In this document: one piece after another, positions 51,876 through 62,400 of the stretch | Layout of the letters: the number at the start of each line of letters is the position of its first letter | How positions within the stretch are numbered: the stretch's first letter is position 1 | Assembly (NCBI GenBank): GCA_019722365.1 | Contig: JADFUC010002429.1 | Location: forward strand, 62,001-126,000 | DNA: 64,000 bases | Source of the DNA: Lithospermum erythrorhizon | Taxonomy: Eukaryota > Streptophyta > Magnoliopsida > Boraginales > Boraginaceae | Direction of reading: 5' to 3' | Position numbers and translations under genes: made by a program | The notes under the pieces: generated by a model | What the model was told of the DNA's origin: nothing | The model's input: only the letters and a program-made list of their open reading frames with translations | The model's database searches: none

Positions 51876-52088
51876 ATGACACAAGAAAAACACAAAATAA
51901 AAAGGGACAGAGGGGCACAATCATCACGTGGAGGAAAAGAGGGCAAGAAGGTCATAATTGAGGAGGCGGAACCCAATCTGAGGGAGGAACTTGAGGTAGT
52001 GGAGGAGGATGACCACGGAAGTCGGGTGTCGTTGAGTCGAGGCACAAATGCACGAAAAGGTGTGTCTATCTCGATGAGGCCTCAGTGA
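51876..52088 (+). other. Open frame of unknown meaning inside the hAT element
   Basis: A 70-codon frame rich in Lys, Arg and Glu (KIKRDRGAQSSRGGKEGKK, then EEAEPNLREELEVVEEDD). Highly charged composition without a recognised domain. It lies in the non-transposase half of the element and may be a decayed second element gene or captured host sequence. I give it no function. Confidence 0.25.
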
Positions 52089-53430
52089 GCAATTTCACGG
52101 GTAACACCGTGTTGTCACGTGAAAATGCTCAATTAGCAGATATTTGGCACATTTAGTTGTGAATGGTATCAAATTGTAGTTCGAACATAGAATACATGGT
52201 ATGGACCGTAAGGCCGAACTTGATAATGGCGACCACATGATAGGCTTAACCGCCCAATGTTAATGGTGTTGAAGGGTATTAGAGTTACGGAGGAGGATCT
52301 TAGGAATGAATTTTTTATGACTAGACATGAGGGCGATAACGATGAATGTATGAAGGATTATCCCAGCTAGGGGTGGTGAGAATTAGCCCAATTAGCCAAG
52401 CGGATTGTGCAGTGCTCTTAATATGTCGTGAGGCCCATAACCTAAGTTAGTGTATAAATACAATCTAGATGGGGGCGGGAAGTTTGTATCCAAGGTGGTC
52501 AAGGAATTTTGTTTTCCCATGACCTAGTGTCAGGGCCACTTAGGAGCTTAGCGCTGACACAAATGATCGCGGCACTGGGCTCCTGCTTGACCGATCACGA
52601 AGGTTAACTACTAGCATTATCCTCGAACACATTTTCCGTCCCATAAGACTAAAGAGCGCCCTGATATGGCATGATCTTGTCACATTTGTTGGTTAGTAGG
52701 AAAATATTAATGCATCTAGATTGTCGGAGGCATGAGGTTAACAAAGCGGAGATGATTTCAAAAGCCTCAATTTCTAAGTTTGAGAGTTTATTTGTAGGAT
52801 ATGGCGTTGAGATCGAAGTGGGAGATCTAGAGGCTATGAGGAGGTTAAGGCGGTGTGGAACACAGTGCGAGCCGGCGGCTCCGATGAGGTGGGTTCTAGG
52901 GCCGGGGTACTTGAGGAGGAAGTGCACTGTATCCTCAGAATTGAGCTAGCCTCATGACAAACGGAGAGGTAGGCGGCTTTGAAGAGGTTGTTGGATGAGG
53001 CGAGCCGGGTTGCGTCGGGGATGTCGATGTTGAAGGACAGGAAGAGAGGATGATCGAAATAGCGGCGATGGGATCCATATGGTCGGGATGTCTAGAGGCG
53101 TTTAATAGGATCGCGCAACAACTTTCCTCGACAAGCGTAGTGGCTCTCATCAGCCCCGCCTCTCCTCCGTTTATAGTTGAAGAAGAACCAAGTGAAGAAA
53201 CACATGAGTGAATGTGTTTATATATTATATGTATGATATTTTTTCGAGTTTAAACTTGATGTTTGTTATTTACGTACTTTTATTCGAAGTTAATGATGTG
53301 AATGTTTGAATGTTGTGAATATTTGAATGGCAGTGTTTATGGTGTTTCACGTTTGAATGAATGAATGTGTGAATGAATGAATGTGTGAATGGTTTGAATG
53401 TTGTGATTCTTTGTAAAACTGCACTTTTCT

Positions 53431-53481
53431 CTGCTATAAACGTGGTACCGTTATTATGGAACGGTACCACGTTTATAGCAG
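53431..53481. repeat. Perfect 22-bp-arm palindrome with GGTACC core inside the hAT element (copy 2)
   Basis: The left arm (53431-53452) and right arm (53460-53481) are perfect reverse complements, separated by a 7-base loop (ATTATGG). The core AAACGTGGTACCGTT is identical to the palindrome at 51677. Outside the arms the pairing continues imperfectly (GCACTTTT versus AAAAATGC). Confidence 0.95.
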
Positions 53482-53803
53482 AAAAATGCAATATTTATGT
53501 ATTAGTGGTACGTTTTTTCATATGAAACGGTTGGCATTAATGTAATATTAACGTGGTACCGTTTAAATACTTGATAGCCGTGTCACGAGGCTTTAAGAAA
53601 CGCCGGGCAGACCCAGGCGAATCGCGAATATTGATGGGCTCGAACCCCGGGCCGGGCACGAGGCTGATCACTCGGCCCCGTCCGACCCACTAATTAACGA
53701 ACCGGGGCCGTTCGTGGGCCTGGTGGGCTCGGGCCGAATTCGAACCGGGCTGGTGGGCCGGGCCCCGAACGGCCACTGAGGCCCGGTTCGTTTGCCACGT
53801 CTG

Positions 53804-55320
53804 TGATTACATAGAATTGGCTCGGAGGTAGTCTTGTTGGTGGACCGAATCAATCGGACTCGATCGAGTCCAGCACACGGTGGACCCGGCCGTTCAGGTA
53901 GAGTTAATATAAAAAAAAATTAGGTTTTTCACTCTTCGTTCTTAGGGCAGCCCATCCCCCCATTTCTCACGAATCCGATTCCGGCCTCTCCTCCAAACGA
54001 TCGACACCACTCGCCCGTTAAATCAATGCATTAAAAGTTATACCGATAGTAATAGTTAGTTTTCTCTCCTTTTTGATTTTAAAATTGAAAATATGTTTGA
54101 TTTTTTTTGTTTTTAATTAATTTAATTCATGTAAATGTGTTTGATTTTGTGTGTGTTAGATTTCGGTGTGCTTTAATTTTTTGTGTTATTATCTTATTAT
54201 TTCAATTTTTTGTATTTTGAATTTTTTTGTATTAGGTTTAATTTTTTTTTGTATTTTGAATTGTGTATTTCAATTTTTTGAATTTTTTTGTATTAGGTTT
54301 AATTATTTTTTTTGTATTTTAGAATGGTGAATTTTTTGTATTTAGTTTATTTTTTTGTATTTTCGGATGGACGAATGGTGAATTTTCTGATTTATTGTAA
54401 TTTTCCAGGTTTTGATTTTGGCGTTCAAATTAAGGTTTCGGATCACAGTGAGTTTGGATACGGTTCGGTTCGGATATCGAAATGGGTTCGAATAATACCG
54501 GATCCTGCTGCTTTTACTTGGGTAAAAATGTTTTTATACAGTATTATTTTTACACTAATTAAAATGTGATAAGAGTGATTGCAATGAAATGTTGGAACGT
54601 ATCACAAACACTGTTTTTGATACCTAGTGGAACTTTTATTAAAACATGAACTCAATGTAATTATGGAATTACTTCGGACGTACCCAACAAATAAAAATAG
54701 CATATCTAACATTAACTCTGCGCTCAAGTGAAATCTTGCAATCAAATAGGAGTATTGTTTAAAGATTTGTACCATTTTTCACCTTCGTACTGACCCCTCC
54801 GCATAAGAACCAAAATTTGCAGTTGCATTAGTGGGGTGTGCCAAGTCTTGGTAGTAGTGCAACACCAAGACGACAACTGAAAACCCAGATAGCAAGCTAC
54901 CTTGACGGACTTTCCCCCTTAAAAAATTGAGTTAATATCGTGTGAATCGATGATTCACATATCAGATATTAAGCGGTAAAACGAATCTTCTGCAACGATG
55001 CTTGTAGAAAAGTAGAAGGTATGCTTTAGTATGATGAAGGGCTTCTAATTTTATTGCAGCTTGTACCAAATCATCTTTCCTCATTCAGCGATGTGGGATG
55101 GAAATAAACATCCAAGCAAAGCTCATTCATATGTAGAAGTGAGAAGTGATGAACATATGCTTTCCTGCTAGAATGATTCCAAGCACTGAATAAATTGAGA
55201 AACCAAAGACCATTTGACAAACATATATAGCCACCATATAGATAAGAACGTCAACAATATGTTTATTCAACCATTGGTTCGGTCATATACAATTCGTGCA
55301 CTATACTTCTACACTTGATG
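53804..55320. other. Intergenic region with T-rich degenerate tandem repeats
   Basis: From about 54180 to 54380 TTTTTTGTATTAGGTTTAAT and TTTTGTATTTTGAATT recur, forming a T-rich low-complexity block. I recognise no gene or RNA. Confidence 0.6.
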
Positions 55321-55329
55321 ACCATTTGC

Positions 55330-55810
55330 TCCATTCTGTCAAAACCAATGCATACTTGAGAAGCTCATCATATAGGAAGCTTGTCTCTTCTCTTTCGACC
55401 CAATGGGTTCTCGTCTTCTTGACTATCATTCTTTCCAGAATGCTAGATTTGTTGAGGTACTAGATTGTTGCAATGGACTGCTTTACTTAATGTTAAGGAC
55501 TACTGATAAAGAAGAATCTTGTTTTTTGTTGAATCCATCAACTATGAGGTTCCAAACTATGTCCAAAATCGATGAATCTACTATGCCTTCAAAGGTTCCA
55601 TATAATCTTGTCGTCTATGGTTTTGGTTATGACTTATGAGGATTGAACAACTTATTATCTCTAATCAAATTCTTTGTGTGAACAATAGTGGTAAATTTGT
55701 TGGTGGTGCTTTGCATTGGGTCCTTATTAAGAGGTTGTTGGCATGATTGCCTTTTATGTTGGGACAAAGGAATTGAGGAAATTCCACTACCGCAAGTATA
55801 TATTAATGAT
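55330..55810 (+). pseudogene. F-box-associated domain remnant
   Basis: The frame 55403-55639 contains VEVLDCCNGLLYL, LLNPSTMRFQTM and YGFGYDL, the standard order in plant F-box-associated interaction domains, ending in a stop. The homology goes on after the stop in other frames: NNSGKFVGGALHWVLIKR (about 55680-55735) and MIAFYVGTKELRKFHY (about 55744-55792). The F-box itself is not seen upstream. It is a broken member of a large family whose intact members select targets for SCF ubiquitin ligases. Confidence 0.75.
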
Positions 55811-56477
55811 ATTGCAGGGAAGTGTAATTTAATGTATATAATTTAACTTAAAAAATAAGATATTCACTCCATTAATTATTTTTAATATTTTGGCGTATGT
55901 ATTTGTGGCCTTGAATCGTGCTTTATTGTTCGTGTCTGAGATGATACCGTAATACATATTATGCATCTTAAGTCTTTAATTCTCCATACGTTATTTAATC
56001 AATTTCTTCATTATTTTGTCATATATCGTATTCTTCAAAAAAATTATCTGCCGTCACATCGTAAACAATCAGCTTTTGCTTAAACAATCTCAACATATTA
56101 TTATTTTTTAATACAAAAACATGCCATTAATCTAGAACATCAATCAGTGCTAAAAAATATTTCGATTTATGACATATTCAACACAATTTTCTTAATAGAA
56201 ATATTGCTGTTTTAATTTTTCATATCATATTCAAAAAATTCATAATAAATTGTTGCCATTTTAGGAATTGATAAATACAAGTGTCACATCGGACTTGAAA
56301 AAACATTTTATAACACATTATCAATTACTTATACTTAAGGAATTTACAAATTCATAATTAATTTTTTTACATCAGAGTCTAAATTATCCATAATAAACAT
56401 TAAAGTCTTAAAATGAAAAACAGAAACCTAATAAGAAGCACACATCAAGAGACCTAAAACCAGAATCAGCAACCAAA
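55811..56477. other. Upstream region of the four-MATH gene
   Basis: AT-rich sequence, probably promoter and 5' leader of the gene starting at 56478. No single control element stands out. Confidence 0.5.
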
Positions 56478-59400
56478 ATGAAGCACCACCACCACCACAA
56501 TCTTACGTCATCATCGTCCGACGTGGCAGTCTCCTCCTCCTCCGCCACGTCATCATCATCCGACCACACCCCTCCGATTCTCACCCACTCCACGTCATCA
56601 TCACCTCGTCCCCACCACCGTGCCACGTCATCATCACACTCCTCCGACAAGGACACCAAACCCCCCGCCACCCAGGAGGAATACAGAGGCGGTGGCGCCG
56701 TGTCTGCGGCGGCGGAGACGGTGGTGGTGGAGAAGAGAGGAGAGTATTCGGCTTTGTGCAAATGGACAATTGTGAATTTCTCTCGAATTAAAGCGAGAGC
56801 TGTTTGGAGCAAATACTTTGAAGTAGGAGGTTATGATTGTAGATTACTTGTTTATCCTAAAGGAGACTCTCAAGCTTTGCCTTCTCATATATCAATTTAT
56901 CTACAAATTATGGACCCGAGGAATAATTCTTCTAAATGGGATTGTTTCGCCAGTTATCGCCTCGCTATCGAAAACCCTAACGATTCCTCCAAATCCGTGC
57001 ACCGTGACAGCTGGCATCGGTTTTCCTCGAAGAAGAAATCTCACGGCTGGTGTGATTTTACGCCTTCCAATTCGATTTTAGAGCCTAAGTTAGGGTTTTT
57101 GTTTAATAATGATTGTGTTCTTATTACTGCTGATATTTTGATATTACATGAATCGGTTAGTTTTTCGCGCGATAGTAATAACGAAATGCAGTCTAGTTGT
57201 GGGAGTAATGTAGTTGTAACGGGGCCAACGGGGGATGTTTTGAGTGGGAAGTTTACTTGGAAAGTTCATAATTTTAGTTTGTTTAGGGATATGATTAAGA
57301 CTCAGAAGATTATGAGCCCGGTTTTTCCTTCCGGGGAGTGTAATTTGAGGATTAGTGTTTATCAGAGTACTGTGAATGGGGTGGAGTATTTGTCGATGTG
57401 TTTGGAGAGTAAGGATACTGATAAGGGAGTAGGGGTTTCAGATAGGAGTTGCTGGTGTTTGTTTAGGATGTCGGTATTGAATCAAATGCCTGGGATGAAT
57501 CACATGCATAGGGATTCGTATGGAAGGTTTGCAGCTGATAATAAGAGCGGGGATAACACTAGTTTGGGGTGGAATGACTATATGAAGATGTTTGATTTCA
57601 TTACTCCTGAATCTGGATTTTTGGTGGACGACACAGCAGTTTTTAGCACTTCGTTTCACGTGATTAAGGAGCTCAGTAGTTTCTCGAAGAATGGGGGATT
57701 TGTTGGAGGGAGAATTGGGAATGGTGGCGTCAAAAAGGCAGATGGGCATTCTGGTAAATTCACTTGGAGGATCGAGAATTTCACAAGGTTGAAAGATCTT
57801 TTGAAGAAGAGGAAGATAACTGGCCTTTGCATCAAGAGCAGGAGATTCCAGATTGGTAATCGGGATTGCCGGCTTATTGTTTACCCCAGAGGTAAATTAC
57901 CTTTTGTGTCCCCTAATCTGATGTTTATGGATGACCTTACTCTCAATTACTTCTAACGGCATAATCTGTTGCTGCTGCTCTTCTGAATCAAGAATATTGA
58001 TGGTTATCAATTTGTACTCACATTTTTGAAATTAGTGAAAGTAGCTTCCCATATGCCCTCAGGAATATATGGAAATTTGTGAAAAGGGATAGTTGTGAAA
58101 TCCCTGTTGGTTATCTTCACACTCTATTATGGGGTTATTGTGGAGTAAATGGGAAAATCAATATTATGAAAGTCACCTGAATCCAACTACACTTATGTTT
58201 CATTTTACAATCAGTACACTTTAAACATTACTACATTTATATTTGCTCCATGCTTGTGTTTTCTGTGAAGTTGGCACGGTGATCTGGATATTCTTGTTAC
58301 CAATCATTATTCTTATACAGGGAATTTCATGTCCTGTCCTTTCAGCTTATGGGGCTTAGGCATTGGATGTTTGCTATATGTATATATAGCTTATTTTGCC
58401 ATGGTGTGCACTGTGCAGGAGCAAATTGGAACTAGTTGAGAGGAATAATTGTTGAATATCCATCACCTATTTGCATTTTGTTCCGAAATATATCATTTTC
58501 CTCAAATACCAATTACAACCTTCAGATGTAGACTAGAAGTGTTTCTTCAATTGGAACAACCTCTTGTTATATTTTACACTATATTCTTCTGCCTAAAATT
58601 ATGCCTTCTCAATTTCTGATTGTGAATTTCCTTTACTGATAAAATCATTTTTATGGTTACGGTAACAGGTCAGTCTCAGCCTCCATGCCACCTTTCTGTA
58701 TTTCTTGAAGTAACTGATTCACGGAACACTAGTAGTGATTGGAGTTGTTTCGTCAGCCACCGGTTGTCAGTGGTAAACCAAAGGATGGAGGAGAAATCTG
58801 TTTCTAAGGAATCACAGAATCGCTATTCCAAGGCTGCTAAAGACTGGGGTTGGCGTGAATTTGTGACACTCACTAGTCTTTTTGATCAAGATTCTGGTTT
58901 CCTTGTGCAAGACACTGTTGTGTTCTCAGCAGAAGTTCTTATCTTGAAAGAGACGTCTGTAATGCAGGAGCTTACAGATCAAAATTCCGTGACAGGTGAT
59001 GCTGGTTCTCAGTTAGAAAAGGTTGGGAAAAGGAGTTCATTCACATGGAAGGTGGAAAACTTCTTAGCCTTCAAGGAAATAATGGAAACACGTAAGATCT
59101 TTAGCAAATTCTTTCAAGCTGGTGGCTGTGAGCTTCGGATTGGTAGGTGGCCATTTTCTTCTCCTTAAATTTCGATCATGAATGTCAGCATCTTGTTATA
59201 TTTATCATCAGTTTCTGATTGAGGATCATTAAATTGTATATTACATATTCCTGATGCAGGTGTATATGAGTCATTTGACACAATCTGCATATACTTAGAG
59301 AGTGATCAATCCACTTGCAATGATCCTGAGAAGAACTTTTGGGTCAAATACAGGATGGCAATTGTCAACCAAAAGAATTCTTCAAGGACGGTGTGGAAGG

Positions 59401-62400
59401 AGTCTTCCATTTGCACAAAGACATGGAACAACTCTGTTCTTCAATTTATGAAAGTGTCGGATATGTTGGAATCTGATGCTGGATTTCTTGTACGCGATAC
59501 AGTAATATTCGTCTGTGAAATTTTGGATTGCTGTCCTTGGTTTGAGTTTGCCGACCTTGAGGTAAGTATTTGTGTCTCTTCCTTTTTATTGTAAACTATT
59601 TATATGCAATCCAAAATGTCCACTGTTCTGTTTATGTCCTTGAATTTGTGATTTCTTTATCAATACAGTAGGAAATCATATTTTGTCGATGGTAGAATTT
59701 TTATGCTTTTAAGAACATAAGGGTTCTGTTTATCCTTGAAAATTTTCTTTTCTTTATTTATTTCAGTAGGAAATGCTTATTTCGGAGGAGGTAGATGTTT
59801 TATGATGGTATAATTTTTATGCTTTTAAGAACATAAGGGTTCTGTTTTATGATTGTGTTTACATACCTGAAGTTTTTAATTTTTTTTTTCCACTCAATCT
59901 CGAAAATGTATTATGCTCCTTAGTGTAGGTATCTCATCTTCGTGCATGCCACATGTTCATGATGGGGAAGAAGAGACAAAAAGAAGCAAGAGGGTGTACT
60001 TTTCTTTTCGTAGAAGAGTTATTGCATCATGTTGTCTTAGTTTGTGGTTGCGTACTTTTGAGTGGTTCTAAGTCATGACAGTGCCAATGTGTTTTAATTG
60101 AAGTCTGTAGCATCTATTACAAATGCCTTTCCGATAATCTGGAATTAATTTCTCAGGTATTGGCTTCTGAAGATGATCAGGATGCTTTGACAACTGATCC
60201 TGATGAACTTATCGATTCTGAGGACAGTGAACTAATAAGTGGAGATGAAGAAGACATCTTCAGGAATCTTCTCTCCAGAGCTGGATTTCATCTCTCGTAT
60301 GGAGATAATTCATCACAGCCACAGGTCACCTTAAGAGAGAAACTTCTTATGGATGCCGGTGCCATTGCTGGTTTTCTGACTGGACTTCGTGTGTATCTTG
60401 ATGACCCTGCTAAAGTAAAACGCTTACTTCTTCCTGCTAAGATATCTGGCAGTATTGCCTTAAAGAATGACAATAGGAGTGACGAGTCCTCCCCTAGTTT
60501 GATGAATTTGTTGATGGGGGTCAAAGTTTTGCAGCAAGCAATCATTGATTTACTTTTAGATATAATGGTTGAATGTTGCCAGCCTTCCGAAGGAACCTCT
60601 AATGATGATTCCTCTGGCGATAGTTCCACTTCATTAGATGGCAGTGGAACAACTTGTCCAGTTCAATCTGATAGAGGCGATGGGTCACCGGAATTGGTAC
60701 AGATACCTGTATATGACAGATTGGATTCAGTTGTTCCCGATAACATGAACATGTCAGCAGTACAGAGCTCAGATATGAATTTGTCAGATGTACCCCCAAG
60801 AACTGCTCCTAGAGGGCCTGTTTGCCCGCCAGAAACATCTGCCAGTGGTTCAGTGGAGAATCCTTCTCTTAATCCTAAGGTAAGTTGATCATCCAAACTT
60901 TAAATTTTTACCTTAAACGAGTTCATTAGTCTAAAAGTATGACCAAATTCATTATTTCAGACCAAGTGGCCTGAGCAGTCAGAGGAGCTTCTTGGATTAA
61001 TTGTGAACTCCCTTAGAGCACTCGATGGAGTTGTCCCACAAGGGTGTCCTGAGCCCCGAAGGAGGCCACAATCTGCACGAAAGATCGCTCTTGTTTTAGA
61101 TAAGGCTCCCAAGCACCTTAAATCAGACCTTGTCTCTTTGGTGCCAAAATTAGTTGAACACTCGGAACATCCACTTGCTGCTTCTGCACTGTTAGATCGA
61201 CTTCAAATGCCAGATGCAGAACCTGGACTGCGCATTCCTGTAAGATATATTAGGATGCATCTTCTCTTACCCTTATTCACTTGGGAATTCAATTTTGAGA
61301 TCTCATATTAGAACACATTAGACTAAGTTGTGAATTTCTGCAGTTCCGTACATAATTGTGTCTTACTAAATATGATTACCTCAGACACGTGATTTCTTGT
61401 AAAGCATCTCCTCAACCTATATTTTGTATATGCATATGTTTACAAATTGAAATGCCAGCTAGCTCTCATTGTTATGATAATTTTTATATGTTTTGGCTCA
61501 GGTTTTTGATGCTCTTAGTCAGTTAGAATGTAGTAGTGATGTGTGGGAACGTGTTCTTTCTCGTTCTCTTGAGCTTCTTCCTGATTCAAATGATGAGCCC
61601 CTTGCAGCGACGATTGATTTTATATTTAAAGCTGCGTTGCTTTCCCATCATCTTCCAGAAGCAGTACGAACCTCAATTTTCTTCTGATTTTTGCTATGAT
61701 TGTTGGAACAAGTAATACACTCCCTCTTCGGTCATGCCCCTCCGATAACTCTTATTTTCCCCTTTGCAGGTCAGATCCATTCGTATTAGGCTGAAAAATT
61801 TAGGCATTGAAGTCCCTCCTTATGTGCTTAATTATTTAACTCAAACTATGAATAGTTGCGAGGATATCGCTCAGGTTTATCTGAGAGATATCGACCATGA
61901 TGTGTGTGCAATTGATTGCTTCATAAGGCCTGGAGTCAACTTATCTGTGGACCATTTGTCTAATTCTGAGGGAGTAAATGCTATGAATAAGCAAGCACTG
62001 CATACTTGTTATTTCTCTGACATATATGTTCTAATTGACATGTTGTCCATCCCTTGCCTTGCTGTGGAGGCTTCTCAAACATTTGAGAGAGCCGTAGCTC
62101 AAGGTGCCATTGTGGCTCAGTCTGTTGCGGTGATATTGGAAAGACGTCTTGCAAGACGATTAACTTTAACAACCCAGCATGTTGCTGAAGATTTTCAGCA
62201 TGTGGATGCTGTTGATGGAGAAATCTTAGAACTGAGAGCTCAACGTGATGATTTTACTTCAGTTCTAGGTCTTGCCGAGACGTTGACGCTCTCTAAAGAT
62301 CCCCATGTGAAACAATTTGTGAAGATGCTTTATAGTTTATTATTCAAGTGGTATGCCGATGAGTCTTATAGGTTGAGGATGCTCAAAAGACTTGTAGACC

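Larger units (their letters stand above)
49578..53803 (+). mobile_element. Decayed hAT-superfamily DNA transposon
   Basis: The ends are GC-rich and inverted. The left end is TAGGCAGCGGCAAAGCGAAC. The right end, reverse-complemented, is CAGACGTGGCAAACGAACCG. Both continue in GGGCC-type sequence (49578-49690 and 53690-53803), a pattern typical of plant hAT elements. Between 50490 and 51650 a transposase is readable in pieces on the plus strand: RAIRIPRSTLRNYAFKYF, FMNLPYKMCL, CVTCHWISHDWSL, then ELFHVRC and NNWKYCYELLKFLEPFK, all in hAT order. Stops and frameshifts are many. No clean 8-bp target duplication was found, so the exact edges are uncertain. Confidence 0.75.

Noticed and set aside
49570..53811. 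An 8-bp target-site duplication for the hAT element
   Set aside because: The bases outside the two ends (ATGGGATA on the left, TGATTACA on the right) do not match, so no duplication is claimed and the edges stay approximate.
56408..56812. Minus-strand 134-codon Trp/Asp-rich frame
   Set aside because: It is the antisense of the Ser/His-rich start of the four-MATH gene.
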